DNA of 64,000 nucleotides from contig NZ_AHCD03000039.1 in NCBI RefSeq assembly GCF_000238295.3, positions 9,358 to 73,357 of the forward strand, given 5' to 3'. The DNA comes from Pseudoalteromonas rubra (GTDB taxonomy: Bacteria > Pseudomonadota > Gammaproteobacteria > Enterobacterales > Alteromonadaceae). Made by a program: the position numbers and the translations under genes. Positions 38,712 through 48,650 of the stretch are shown piece after piece. Under the pieces are notes generated by a model that was not told where the DNA came from, did not search any database, and was given only the letters and a program-made list of their open reading frames with translations. Within the stretch, counting starts at the first letter, position 1. Each line of letters starts with the position of its first letter.

Positions 38712-39443
38712 ATGCTGTCGAAAAATCAACAAAAGCTGCTCCGTGCTCTGGCGCAAAAAAAATATCGTAAACAACATGGTCTGTACCTGGTGCAGGGGGC
38801 CAAAAATGTCCAGGAGTTGCTCATTGCAGGCAAGCCGGTTCAACACCTCTTTGCCAGCGCCGATTTTGTTGCCGACAACCAGGCTTTGTTGGAAGGTCAT
38901 GACGTGGTGCTGTGTGATGAAGCTGAGCTGAGTAAGGTCAGCACGCTGGTCAGCAACAATGCGGCCATTGCCGTTGCCCAGACAGAGCCACAGGCAGAGC
39001 TGGACACGCAAGGGTTGATCCTGGCGTTGGATGATGTATCCGATCCGGGCAACCTGGGCACCATTATTCGAGTTGCAGACTGGTATGGCCTGAACCAAAT
39101 TGTACTCAGTGAGCACTGTGCGGATCATTTGAATCCGAAGGTGATCAGCGCGACTATGGGTTCTTTTGCGCGTGTTGCGGTGATCAGAACGGATCTGTGT
39201 GCCCTGCTGCAAGACTACGATGGCCCGGTTTATGGGGCTTTTTTAGAAGGTGAAAGCGTGCATACAACGCCTTTTGCTGCGCGCGGCATACTCGTGATGG
39301 GCAGCGAATCTCATGGTATTAGCGATGCAGTGGCTAAGCATATTAATCAGCCCATTACCATCCCGGCATTTGGTGGTGCAGAGTCACTAAACGTGGCAAT
39401 GGCGACAGGGATCATTCTTGATAACATCAAACGCCATAGCTAA
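38712..39443 (+). CDS. SpoU/TrmH-family RNA 2'-O-methyltransferase
   Basis: A 243-residue SPOUT methyltransferase. An N-terminal substrate-binding domain (about 1-90) precedes the knotted SpoU domain with motif 1 DPGNLGTIIRVADW, motif 2 GILVMGSESHGIS and motif 3 ESLNVAMATGII. The target (rRNA or tRNA position) cannot be told from sequence. GAGG precedes the ATG. Confidence 0.9.
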   Translation: MLSKNQQKLLRALAQKKYRKQHGLYLVQGAKNVQELLIAGKPVQHLFASADFVADNQALLEGHDVVLCDEAELSKVSTLVSNNAAIAVAQTEPQAELDTQGLILALDDVSDPGNLGTIIRVADWYGLNQIVLSEHCADHLNPKVISATMGSFARVAVIRTDLCALLQDYDGPVYGAFLEGESVHTTPFAARGILVMGSESHGISDAVAKHINQPITIPAFGGAESLNVAMATGIILDNIKRHS

Positions 39444-39491
39444 GGTGGTGTGACTTTGAACTCTTGTGTTTGCACTTAAGCTACTGTTTAT

Positions 39492-42400
39492 ATGCGTCTG
39501 AGCAGCATCAAACTGGCTGGCTTCAAATCTTTTGTTGAGCCGACTAAAATTCCCTTTCCAGAGCCGATGACCTGTGTCGTTGGCCCTAACGGGTGTGGTA
39601 AGTCTAATGTCATTGACGCCGTACGCTGGGTGCTGGGTGAAAGCTCCGCAAAAAACCTCCGCGGCGATGCCATGACGGACGTTATCTTTAATGGCTCAAC
39701 CCATCGCAAGCCTGTGTCTCAGGCTTCGGTAGAGCTGCTGTTCGATAATACTCAGGGGCGTCTGCCAGGTTCTATGGCCGATCGGACTCAGGTGGCCATC
39801 AAGCGTTTGGTAACCCGAGATGGCCAGTCACTGTATTTCCTCAATGGCAGTAAATGCCGTAAACGTGACATCACTGATATCTTTCTTGGCACCGGCCTGG
39901 GCCCGCGCAGTTATGCGATCATCGAGCAGGGGATGATTTCGCGACTTATCGAGAGTAAGCCGCAGGAGCTGCGTATCTTCTTGGAGGAGGCCGCCGGTGT
40001 TTCCAAATATAAAGAGCGTCGTCGGGAAACGCAGACTCGGATAAAAAGTACCCGAGAGAATCTGGAACGTTTGCTGGATATGCGTCAGGAGCTGCAAAAT
40101 CAGCTTGACCGGTTGTCAAAACAAGCCGATGCGGCCCGTCAGTATCGAGACCTTAAGGCACAGGAGCGGACTCTGAAAGGCCAGCTGGCGGTGTTAAAGT
40201 GGCAGGAGTTACATGCCAGGCAGCAGGAAAAAACCGATCAGATCAATAAATTGAATGAGCAATTGACCTTTTTGGAGCAAGCCCATGGCGGCCATGATGA
40301 TGTACTGGCCACCTATGAGCAACAAGTCACCTACTTCAGCGAGGCGCAGACCCAATTACAACAGCAGCTTCATGCTACCCAAACTCAGTTAACCCGGCTG
40401 GAGCAGCAGAAAATCCATCTGAGTGAAAAGCGCCGTGACTTAGTGGATAAACAAACACAGCTGAACGAAGAGATTGCCCAGGCTCAGACGTTATATGAAC
40501 AGCAACAACAACATTGTGCAGAATTAGCCGAGCAAGCTGAGATACACCAAGAGGCTACGCAGATAAGTGCTGAGAAGCTGGCTGAAGCAGAAATATTAAA
40601 CGAAGAAAAAATCCAGCAGCTGCAAGCGTCAGAAGCAGCGAATCAGCAGAGTCAGCAGGTACTTGAGCAGGCACGACAGCATGTTCAGCAATGTCAGTTA
40701 GCGTTGCAACGTTTAACTCAGCAACAACAGCACCTGACTCAGCAACAAGCACAACTGGCACAGCAGCTGGCGCAGCATGGCACACAAAACCCGGCTGAGG
40801 CATTGGCACAGCAACAACAGGCACATCAGGAGTTGGTGCATGCTATGGCTATCTCACAGCAGGAAAACCAGCGTCTGAGTGCCGAGCTACACCGTTTGAA
40901 TGAGGCAAAAGCGGCGTTACAGCAACAGGTTCAGACACAGCAAGTCAAACTTGGGCAGGTTCAGGCTCAGGTACAGGCGCTGGAGAAACTTACCCATGCT
41001 CAGCAAGGTGACAGCGAAGACGCACCTGGTGCGTCATTGCTCAGTGCTTTAAGGGTCGAGCCGGGCCGCGAGCAGGTTGTGGAACGTGCAATGCTGGGGT
41101 TGGGCTCGCTGCGGATCACAGAACAAGACTATGTAAACCGGATTTGGGCCAGTACTAGGGGAGAGAAAACCCCGAACAGCGTGGCGATGTTAGTCCATTC
41201 CGACGTTTACCCGGACTTTCTCAATCAGATTGAGTGGCTTGGTGAGGCCCGTCACTTTAGCGCACATACAGCGTTTTTTGCCGCCATAGATGATGCAGGC
41301 AATTTGTATGGGCATAACTGGCAGGCGCAAGAGACAGATACGCAGTCGGAGAACTTACTTGCCCATTATAGCGAGCTGCGTGCCCATCAGGCGACACTGC
41401 CGGAGATTGAAGCGCGACTTAGCGAGCTTGAGGCTGCGCTTGGGCCTCTGGAGACGTCGGTAGTGCAATGTGCCGAGCTGCTTGAAACCAATAAACAGGC
41501 TGTCCATGAGGCGGCCAAACAGGTCGCCAGTAGCCAGACCCGGGTGGACATGTTAGTGTCTCAGCAAGCCAACTGGCAACAACAAAGCGATCAGCTAGAG
41601 CGCAATCAACATGAACTGGCTGAGCAGAGCGAACTGCTGGTGGCACAGCTCGAAGAAAGCGAGCAAGCTTTGTGGCAGGCAGAAGAAACGCAGGAATTGC
41701 AGCAGCAACAGATGGACCAGGCAAACGAGTCACTGGAAATGCTCAAACGGGCGCAGCTTCATCAGCAGCAGCAACAACGTGACATTCAACAGCAGTATCA
41801 TCAGGCAAAACTGAAACGCCAGCAGGTTGAAAGTGATGTGCAGCTTGGTCAGACTAAACTCAGCCACCTTGCCCAGACCCTCACGCAGGGCACAGAATCA
41901 CTTGCGCAAGTGCAACAACAATTACACAGCTGTGAAGAACCCGGTGTTGAGCTGGAGCAACAGCAAACCGAATTGTTGATCCGTCATACCGAGCTGGAGC
42001 AAGCACTACAGGATGGCGCGGTTAAACTGAATGAAGCAAAGCAGCAATTGAGTGATAAACAGCTGGCGCTGAAAGATGCTCAGGCACAGAGCACTAAACT
42101 CAAAGAGCAACGTCAGCAGCTGGCATTGCAGGAACAGAGTTTAATGGTGAAGGCACAGGCCGTGCTTGAACCTTTAACAGAGCTGCGCCAGACACTCAAA
42201 GACGTCCTGGCTCAGCTACCTGAAGAGGCGCAGGCCAGCAGCCATCAAGGGAAACTGACTCGCATTGCCCAGCAGCTGAGCCTGTTGGGGGCGGTCAACC
42301 TCGCCGCGATTGAAGAATTTGATGAGGCCCAGCAACGCAAGCGGTATCTTGACGAGCAGCTGGACGATCTCAGTGCCGCGCTGGAAACGCTTGAAGGGGC

Positions 42401-42899
42401 TATTCGTAAGATTGACCGTGAGACACGCAGCCGTTTTAAAACGACCTTTGATCAGGTGAATCAGGACCTGGCGGAACTGTTTCCCAAGGTGTTTGGCGGT
42501 GGTAGCGCCTATCTGGAACTCACCAGTGATGACTTATTAGAAAGTGGCGTCACCATAATGGCAAGACCGCCGGGTAAGAAAAACTCGACAATTCATCTGT
42601 TAAGTGGTGGAGAAAAAGCCCTGACCGCATTATCATTGGTATTTTCAATATTTAGACTAAATCCGGCCCCATTTTGTATGCTGGATGAAGTAGATGCACC
42701 GCTGGACGATGCGAACGTAGGACGCTTCTGCCGATTGGTCGAAGAAATGTCGCAAACGGTGCAGTTTATTTACATCAGCCACAATAAGGTCGCAATGGAA
42801 ATGGCAGGCCGGCTGACGGGGGTAACCATGGCGGAACCCGGAGTTTCACGTATGGTTGCCGTAGATATAGAACAAGCAGTGCAAATGGCGCATGCATAA
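39492..42899 (+). CDS. smc: chromosome partition protein SMC
   Basis: An 1135-residue SMC ATPase that compacts and separates chromosomes with ScpA and ScpB. Walker A is GPNGCGKSNVID near residue 33; two long Gln-rich coiled coils (about 170-500 and 665-940) flank a hinge (about 505-640); the ABC signature LLSGGEKALTAL lies near 1036 and Walker B FCMLDEVDAPLDD near 1060. It is followed after 16 bases by zipA. Enterobacteria use MukB instead, so this gene separates the host from them. Confidence 0.96.
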   Translation: MRLSSIKLAGFKSFVEPTKIPFPEPMTCVVGPNGCGKSNVIDAVRWVLGESSAKNLRGDAMTDVIFNGSTHRKPVSQASVELLFDNTQGRLPGSMADRTQVAIKRLVTRDGQSLYFLNGSKCRKRDITDIFLGTGLGPRSYAIIEQGMISRLIESKPQELRIFLEEAAGVSKYKERRRETQTRIKSTRENLERLLDMRQELQNQLDRLSKQADAARQYRDLKAQERTLKGQLAVLKWQELHARQQEKTDQINKLNEQLTFLEQAHGGHDDVLATYEQQVTYFSEAQTQLQQQLHATQTQLTRLEQQKIHLSEKRRDLVDKQTQLNEEIAQAQTLYEQQQQHCAELAEQAEIHQEATQISAEKLAEAEILNEEKIQQLQASEAANQQSQQVLEQARQHVQQCQLALQRLTQQQQHLTQQQAQLAQQLAQHGTQNPAEALAQQQQAHQELVHAMAISQQENQRLSAELHRLNEAKAALQQQVQTQQVKLGQVQAQVQALEKLTHAQQGDSEDAPGASLLSALRVEPGREQVVERAMLGLGSLRITEQDYVNRIWASTRGEKTPNSVAMLVHSDVYPDFLNQIEWLGEARHFSAHTAFFAAIDDAGNLYGHNWQAQETDTQSENLLAHYSELRAHQATLPEIEARLSELEAALGPLETSVVQCAELLETNKQAVHEAAKQVASSQTRVDMLVSQQANWQQQSDQLERNQHELAEQSELLVAQLEESEQALWQAEETQELQQQQMDQANESLEMLKRAQLHQQQQQRDIQQQYHQAKLKRQQVESDVQLGQTKLSHLAQTLTQGTESLAQVQQQLHSCEEPGVELEQQQTELLIRHTELEQALQDGAVKLNEAKQQLSDKQLALKDAQAQSTKLKEQRQQLALQEQSLMVKAQAVLEPLTELRQTLKDVLAQLPEEAQASSHQGKLTRIAQQLSLLGAVNLAAIEEFDEAQQRKRYLDEQLDDLSAALETLEGAIRKIDRETRSRFKTTFDQVNQDLAELFPKVFGGGSAYLELTSDDLLESGVTIMARPPGKKNSTIHLLSGGEKALTALSLVFSIFRLNPAPFCMLDEVDAPLDDANVGRFCRLVEEMSQTVQFIYISHNKVAMEMAGRLTGVTMAEPGVSRMVAVDIEQAVQMAHA

Positions 42900-42915
42900 T
42901 AAGTAAAGGTGAGCA

Positions 42916-43620
42916 ATGGCCACAGAATTAAGATGGGCATTAATCGTGATCAGTGCACTGATCATTGGTGGATTATTGATACATGGCTTATGGTCGGTGA
43001 GAAAAAAAGAGAACCAGGACACCGATAGCCCCGCACCCGCAAAAAAACCGGAGACGGCACCCCAGCCACAACGCGAAGAAGAGCCACAACTGGGCGAGAT
43101 GAGCTTTTCTGCCGTTGATGAGGATAAACAACCGGCCTCTGCTGAAGCCGATACCGACGCCACTGAGCAAGCGGATACTGAGCTGCAGGAAGCTCCGCAG
43201 GAAATGGCGCCACAGGACTTTATTATTCTGCATATTGATATGCCTGAAGGGCTAACCATGGCGGGTTCTAAGCTGCTACCTTGCGTATTGAGTCTGGGCT
43301 TTAAGTACTCAGATGAAGGCTTTTTCAATCGTCATGTTGAATCATCCGGCAATGGACCAGTTTTGTTCCGTTTGGTCAATATGTACAATCCGGGCACCTT
43401 CGATATCGACAATATGGAACAATTTAGCACCGGTGGCGTGAGTCTGTTTATGACCTTGCCGTGTGAAGGTGACAGCATGGCGGCGTTCAATATGTTGCAC
43501 AGTGCTGCAAAGAAACTCGCCGATGAATTTGGTGCCAGTGTGCTGGATAGCAATCGAGAGCCACTCACTGTGAATACCACTCGTGCCTATGTCGAAAAGG
43601 TACGAGAATATACCGTATAA
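42916..43620 (+). CDS. zipA: cell division protein ZipA
   Basis: ZipA tethers FtsZ to the inner membrane at the division site. The 234-residue protein has one N-terminal membrane helix (about 6-26), a basic then acidic/Pro-Gln-rich linker (about 30-95) and the C-terminal FtsZ-binding domain (about 97-230). Location between smc and ligA agrees with other Alteromonadales. Confidence 0.93.
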   Translation: MATELRWALIVISALIIGGLLIHGLWSVRKKENQDTDSPAPAKKPETAPQPQREEEPQLGEMSFSAVDEDKQPASAEADTDATEQADTELQEAPQEMAPQDFIILHIDMPEGLTMAGSKLLPCVLSLGFKYSDEGFFNRHVESSGNGPVLFRLVNMYNPGTFDIDNMEQFSTGGVSLFMTLPCEGDSMAAFNMLHSAAKKLADEFGASVLDSNREPLTVNTTRAYVEKVREYTV

Positions 43621-43653
43621 GCGTTAAAGCTGCCTTCGGGCTCAGACGCGACA

Positions 43654-43683
43654 GAGCCACGGACCCGGGTCCGTGGCTTTTTG
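43654..43683 (+). terminator. terminator between zipA and ligA
   Basis: A perfect 12-bp palindrome (AGCCACGGACCC/GGGTCCGTGGCT) followed by TTTTTG, about 20 bases before the ligA ATG. It may limit read-through from smc-zipA into ligA. Confidence 0.8.
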
Positions 43684-43701
43684 TGTTATTAAGAGGTTGT
43701 A

Positions 43702-45723
43702 ATGTCAGAAACTATCAGCAAACAAATCAAAGAATTAAGACAGCAATTGGAAGTCTATAACTACCAATACTATGTCTTGGATCAGCCAACGGTACCCGAT
43801 GCAGAATATGACCGTGTAATGCGTGCCCTGATCGAGCTGGAAACTCAGCACCCTGACTATGTAACCCCGGACTCACCGTCTCAGAAAGTAGGCGGTGCAG
43901 CGCTGAGTAAATTTGAGCAGGTCACTCATCAGGTGCCTATGTTGTCGCTCGATAACGCGTTTGATGAAGCTGAATTCACAGCTTTTAATCGCCGCATTAA
44001 AGAACGCCTGCTGCACAATGCAGAGTTGGATTTTTGTTGTGAACCTAAGCTGGATGGCCTGGCTGTCTCTATTCTTTATCGTAATGGTGTGCTGGTCCAG
44101 GCTGCAACTCGCGGTGATGGTCAGGTGGGTGAAAATATCACCGAGAACGTCAAGACCATCCGTAATATTCCATTGCGCCTGCGTGGCGATGATATTCCCG
44201 CGGAGCTGGAAGTACGTGGCGAAGTCTTTATGGACAAAGCGGGGTTTGCTCGCCTGAATGAAACCGCAGCGCAACGCGACGAAAAAACCTTTGCTAACCC
44301 ACGTAATGCCGCAGCGGGAAGTCTGCGTCAGCTGGATCCTAAAATTACCGCTAAGCGGCCACTGATGTTTTACGCCTATTCAATGGGTGTCGTACAGGGT
44401 GCTGAGCTGGCCGATACTCACTATGCTCAGCTACAACAGTTAAAAGAGTGGGGTTTGCCAATGTGTCCGCAGACAAAGCGGGTGACGGGTGCCAGCGCGG
44501 CTTATCAGTATTATGAGGCCATCATGACAGAGCGTGATGCGCTGCCTTACGAAATAGATGGTGTGGTGATCAAGGTCGACCATAAGCCGTTTCAGGAGCA
44601 GCTCGGTTTTGTCGCACGTGCGCCGCGCTGGGCCATTGCGTTTAAATTCCCCGCACAGGAGGAATTGACTCAGTTACTGGATGTCGAGTTCCAGGTTGGT
44701 CGTACTGGTGCCATTACACCAGTAGCTCGGCTCGAGCCCGTATTTGTCGGTGGTGTCACAGTGTCTAATGCGACGTTACATAACCGGGATGAAATCGAGC
44801 GTTTGGGCGTAAAAGTGGGTGATACAGTTATCATTCGACGTGCCGGAGACGTGATCCCTCAGATCACCCAGGTGGTGCTGGATAAAAGGCCTGCGGATGC
44901 CCGTGAGATTACTTTCCCGGCTACCTGTCCGGTGTGTGATTCCCATGTTGAACGCGTAGAGGGGGAAGCGGTTGCGCGTTGTACTGGTGGCTTAGTGTGT
45001 CGTGCGCAACGTAAAGAAGCGATTAAACATTTTTCCTCGCGTAAGGCACTGGACATAGATGGATTGGGTGACAAGATTGTTGAGCAGCTGGTTGAGCGCG
45101 AGTTGATCACGACGCCAGCTGAATTATTCACATTGCGTCAGGGGCACTTTGAGTCATTGGAGCGTATGGGCCCGAAGTCAGCCAAAAATTTGGTTGCGGC
45201 ATTGCAGGCAGCCAAACAAACGACTCTGGCTAAGTTTATGTACGCACTTGGGATCCGTGAAGTGGGCGAGGCCACAGCACAAAACCTGGCGAATCACTAT
45301 TTGACGCTTGAAAACGTGATGAACGCCTCCATTGAAAGTCTACAGGAAGTCAGCGATGTTGGCGTAGTGGTTGCCCAGCATATCCATGCGTTCTTCTCTG
45401 AGCCTCACAATCAGAAGGTGGTGAGCGATCTGCTAGAACAGGGACTACATTGGCCTGAAATTGCGGCGAAGGAAGAAAGTGAGCAACCGCTTGCTGGTTT
45501 AACATACGTTCTGACAGGTACTTTGAGTCAGCTAAACCGTAATGATGCTAAGGCTCGATTGCAGGCGCTGGGTGCCAAAGTATCCGGTAGCGTGTCAAAG
45601 AATACCCATGCGCTCGTTGCAGGCGAAAAAGCGGGTTCTAAGCTGACTAAGGCGCAGGACCTCGGGATTGATATCCTTGATGAAGCGGCGCTGATTGCAC
45701 TACTTGATTCACATCAGGGGTAA
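43702..45723 (+). CDS. ligA: NAD-dependent DNA ligase LigA
   Basis: A 673-residue replicative ligase. The adenylated Lys is in CEPKLDGLA near residue 115; the OB fold, the four-Cys zinc finger (CPVC...C...C near 408-432), helix-hairpin-helix repeats and a C-terminal BRCT domain (about 592-670) follow in the usual order. Confidence 0.97.
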   Translation: MSETISKQIKELRQQLEVYNYQYYVLDQPTVPDAEYDRVMRALIELETQHPDYVTPDSPSQKVGGAALSKFEQVTHQVPMLSLDNAFDEAEFTAFNRRIKERLLHNAELDFCCEPKLDGLAVSILYRNGVLVQAATRGDGQVGENITENVKTIRNIPLRLRGDDIPAELEVRGEVFMDKAGFARLNETAAQRDEKTFANPRNAAAGSLRQLDPKITAKRPLMFYAYSMGVVQGAELADTHYAQLQQLKEWGLPMCPQTKRVTGASAAYQYYEAIMTERDALPYEIDGVVIKVDHKPFQEQLGFVARAPRWAIAFKFPAQEELTQLLDVEFQVGRTGAITPVARLEPVFVGGVTVSNATLHNRDEIERLGVKVGDTVIIRRAGDVIPQITQVVLDKRPADAREITFPATCPVCDSHVERVEGEAVARCTGGLVCRAQRKEAIKHFSSRKALDIDGLGDKIVEQLVERELITTPAELFTLRQGHFESLERMGPKSAKNLVAALQAAKQTTLAKFMYALGIREVGEATAQNLANHYLTLENVMNASIESLQEVSDVGVVVAQHIHAFFSEPHNQKVVSDLLEQGLHWPEIAAKEESEQPLAGLTYVLTGTLSQLNRNDAKARLQALGAKVSGSVSKNTHALVAGEKAGSKLTKAQDLGIDILDEAALIALLDSHQG

Positions 45724-45767
45724 TTAACAGGCAGGCTACTCGCCTGCCACAGAATGAGAGAAGTGGT

Positions 45768-46253
45768 ATGAGCAAGTTACAGGCAGGGTATGGGCCCGAG
45801 TATTGGGATAAATATGGAGTATATCGCACGCCTGTAGGGTTTAATCTGACTTTGTTGGTGTTGCTCAGACCCTTTTTTCTGTGGCTGGTTTCAGCCCTCA
45901 CATGGCGTCCTGATCTTGACCTCATGTCTTTGTTTTTCCATTCAAAGCAACACTTCTTTGTGGCAGTTATGATAGCCAGTCTGGCACTCCTCCCAACGGT
46001 GTTGTTTTCACTGCGCAGGCCAACGAGTTCTCCCAAACTTGCCAGCTTCTGGCGCCATATGCGTTGGCCATTACTGCTGGCAGCCTGTCTCGATCTGGCC
46101 TGGTTAGGCATGCAAATTGTTCAGGCGCAGTATCAATTTTCTTTCTATCTGGCCATTCAAGCCGTGTTGGTGTCCTGGGTAATTTTATATTTGCTCAAAA
46201 GCCGATACTTAACGTGTTTTTTTGGGGATTGGCCTGAACCTGAAAATAATTGA
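45768..46253 (+). CDS. DUF2919-like membrane protein
   Basis: A 161-residue protein with four hydrophobic segments. The N-terminal pattern of a short polar start followed by YGVYRTPVGFNLTLLVLLRPFF resembles DUF2919 (YfeZ-like) proteins, which are of unknown function; the assignment is from memory of the family pattern. It follows ligA by 44 bases with a GAGAGAAG ribosome site. Confidence 0.65.
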   Translation: MSKLQAGYGPEYWDKYGVYRTPVGFNLTLLVLLRPFFLWLVSALTWRPDLDLMSLFFHSKQHFFVAVMIASLALLPTVLFSLRRPTSSPKLASFWRHMRWPLLLAACLDLAWLGMQIVQAQYQFSFYLAIQAVLVSWVILYLLKSRYLTCFFGDWPEPENN

Positions 46254-46423
46254 CTTGACGCTGACGGGCTAACAACTAAACATTAGGGCGATCGTGGCTT
46301 TCATATTGGCGTAAAAATAACACGCTAGTCTGATCCGGACTGGCTGTGTGACTCTATAACAATAAGACAAATCTCATGTGTTTGCCAATATGGAGTAACC
46401 CTACATCAAGCGGAGAAAGAGAC

Positions 46424-46879
46424 ATGTTAACTTGGCGAGATATTCTGCAGTTCGCAGACAACGGCAATCCACAACCACCCAGGCGCGTCGAAAAAAATCT
46501 GATGCAATGGCAGGCATTGCTGGAACCTTCAGTTTTTCATATCACCCGCAACCGCGGTACAGAGCGTCCGTTTAGCTCGCAAAGCTGCACTGTATTTTCA
46601 CCGGGTAAATATCATTGTGCCTGTTGTGACCAGCTGCTATTTGATGCAGAAGAAAAGTTTGATAGCGGCTCAGGCTGGCCCTCATTTACGCAGCCATATT
46701 GTGCTGATTCAGTCGCTTATCGGCTGGATCGCTCCCATGGTATGGACAGAGTGGAGATTGTTTGTAATGTCTGCGATGCGCACCTTGGACATGTTTTTCC
46801 GGATGGGCCTAAGCCTAGTGGTTTACGCTATTGTGTCAATGCACTGGCGTTGAAAAAACACGAAGAAGGCACCCACTAA
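46424..46879 (+). CDS. msrB: peptide-methionine (R)-S-oxide reductase MsrB
   Basis: MsrB reduces methionine-R-sulfoxide in proteins. The 151-residue protein has the zinc CxxC pairs CACC and CNVC, the GSGWPSF motif and the catalytic Cys in LRYCVNAL. I chose the ATG at 46424, which has GGAG ten bases upstream, over an ATG 48 bases earlier. No signal peptide: cytosolic. Confidence 0.93.
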   Translation: MLTWRDILQFADNGNPQPPRRVEKNLMQWQALLEPSVFHITRNRGTERPFSSQSCTVFSPGKYHCACCDQLLFDAEEKFDSGSGWPSFTQPYCADSVAYRLDRSHGMDRVEIVCNVCDAHLGHVFPDGPKPSGLRYCVNALALKKHEEGTH

Positions 46880-46903
46880 CCTAACAGGGCGGGGCGTTTG
46901 TCG

Positions 46904-48538
46904 TTAGGCTTTAAAGTCCAGTTTCATCTCTGCGAGCTGGGCTTGTAGCTTGTCGAAACGTTCCTGCTGCTCTGGCTCAAGTTGTGCTGCACTCAGTGTT
47001 TTATAGCACTTTTCTGCCAGATTTGAGTTAAATGTGGTGGCTTGCTTTCCGGTTGCATCAGCCAGACACTGCAGTAAATTGAGTGCGATACTGGCATTTT
47101 TAGGCATCACTCTGAATGCTTGTGTGAACGCTTCTAATGCCACGTCTAACTGCCCCTTCTGGAACTGTTTTACAGCATGGTTATTGAGTTCTTTTGGCCC
47201 CATTGTGATGTTTTTGCGTTCATCCTGTTGTTGTTGAAGCAGGTGCATTAAGGTTGGATCTTTCTGCTGCTGATGGCGTTCGCAGTGCGTAATTATTTGA
47301 CCAAACAACGCTTCTGCTTTGTGCTGAAACCCCAATTCGTGGAAGGCTTTGGCTTTATCTAATGCAGCATCAACCGAGCGTATTTGAGGTTCATCTTCCA
47401 ACTGTTCCATGAGTTGTCGCGCTTTGGTATGTTCATCTTTTAGGTAATGAAGCCGTGCGTTTAACACGTCAATTTGAGTCTGGTTGTTGGCATTGGGGAA
47501 CTGCTTTTTGAGATCACTCAGATATTGCTGAGTTTGCCGGGTGAGACGGGTGATCTGGTCGTGCTGATCTGTGCTGAGCGCAAAGTCAATGCCGGCTCGT
47601 GCTGCATTCAAATAGACTTCAGGGCTATCATGCATTGAAAAGCGGGCAAAGTTAGCGATTTCTTTTTGTGCATTGTAGCTGCATTCATAATCATGGTTAA
47701 TTCGGGCAACAGTACTGAGGGATTTCTGACGCTCAATATTGCGCGGCGCAATTTGAGAGGCTTTTACCAACGACTCCTGCGCTTCTTCAAATTGGTTGAG
47801 TTTGAGCTCCAGGCGAGACAATAGATCTAAGGCGGCAAGTCGGGTTTCGCTTTTCTCTACTAGTGACTTGAGCATTTTTTGCGCCATGATGTCTTCATTA
47901 TTTGCAATCAGGGTTTCGACTAAACCAAGTTTGGCCCAGGTAAACTTTTGCAGCTCAAGTACGGAGCGATAGAATTGTTTGGTTTCGTCAAACAGCTTAA
48001 GTTTTAACAGCGTCTCGCCTTTAAGCTTTAGTAAAATCGGGCTGTAAGCGTGCTCACCGCTCTCAAGTTCAGAGTTAATGAGTTTGAGTGCCTTAGAGTA
48101 ATTTTCGTCGTCAATCAGGTTGTAGAGCGCCTTAAGGCTACGTTTACGCTTTAACACCCGCTCAATACGCGCTTTAAGCTCCTTTATGCTAAAAGGCTTC
48201 ACCAGGAAGTCATCTGGTTGCAACTCAACGATGCTGTGAACTAACTCTGGACTGGTTTCAGCGGAGGTGAAAATAAATCCGGTGCTTTGGCGGATCAGGC
48301 GTTTTTTAAGCAACTCCTCGTATAGCTGATACCCATTCTGACGTTTGCTCAGATCAAACGAGCAAATAATTAAATCGAATTTATGATGGATACAGCTTTC
48401 CTTTGCCAGCTGGGCGTTTTCGGCAAACTGGACGTTTTTGTAAGCCAGCTGGTCCAGCGACTGTTTAATGTAACTCAGCGCTAGCTGCTGTTCTTCCACG
48501 ATCAAAATTTTTGCATTTACAAAGGGTTGAACAGGCAT
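46904..48538 (-). CDS. TPR-containing response regulator with degenerate receiver
   Basis: A 544-residue protein with a CheY-like domain (about 8-125) and a long TPR-rich helical region (about 140-530). The receiver keeps an acidic start (VEEQQL) and Lys (LVKPFS), but the phospho-acceptor position reads LIICSFDLSK, with Ser in place of Asp. It may signal by protein binding instead of phosphorylation. The gene is convergent with msrB. Confidence 0.82.
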   Translation of the reverse strand: MPVQPFVNAKILIVEEQQLALSYIKQSLDQLAYKNVQFAENAQLAKESCIHHKFDLIICSFDLSKRQNGYQLYEELLKKRLIRQSTGFIFTSAETSPELVHSIVELQPDDFLVKPFSIKELKARIERVLKRKRSLKALYNLIDDENYSKALKLINSELESGEHAYSPILLKLKGETLLKLKLFDETKQFYRSVLELQKFTWAKLGLVETLIANNEDIMAQKMLKSLVEKSETRLAALDLLSRLELKLNQFEEAQESLVKASQIAPRNIERQKSLSTVARINHDYECSYNAQKEIANFARFSMHDSPEVYLNAARAGIDFALSTDQHDQITRLTRQTQQYLSDLKKQFPNANNQTQIDVLNARLHYLKDEHTKARQLMEQLEDEPQIRSVDAALDKAKAFHELGFQHKAEALFGQIITHCERHQQQKDPTLMHLLQQQQDERKNITMGPKELNNHAVKQFQKGQLDVALEAFTQAFRVMPKNASIALNLLQCLADATGKQATTFNSNLAEKCYKTLSAAQLEPEQQERFDKLQAQLAEMKLDFKA

Positions 48539-48650
48539 AGAGTAAAAGATAAAGGAATAAATTCTGCATGCTTTTAGTCTAGACGTTTATTTTTTCTTTT
48601 GGAACATAAGGATTAAAAAGCTTGGTAAGAATACAGAGAAAATAGTGGGC

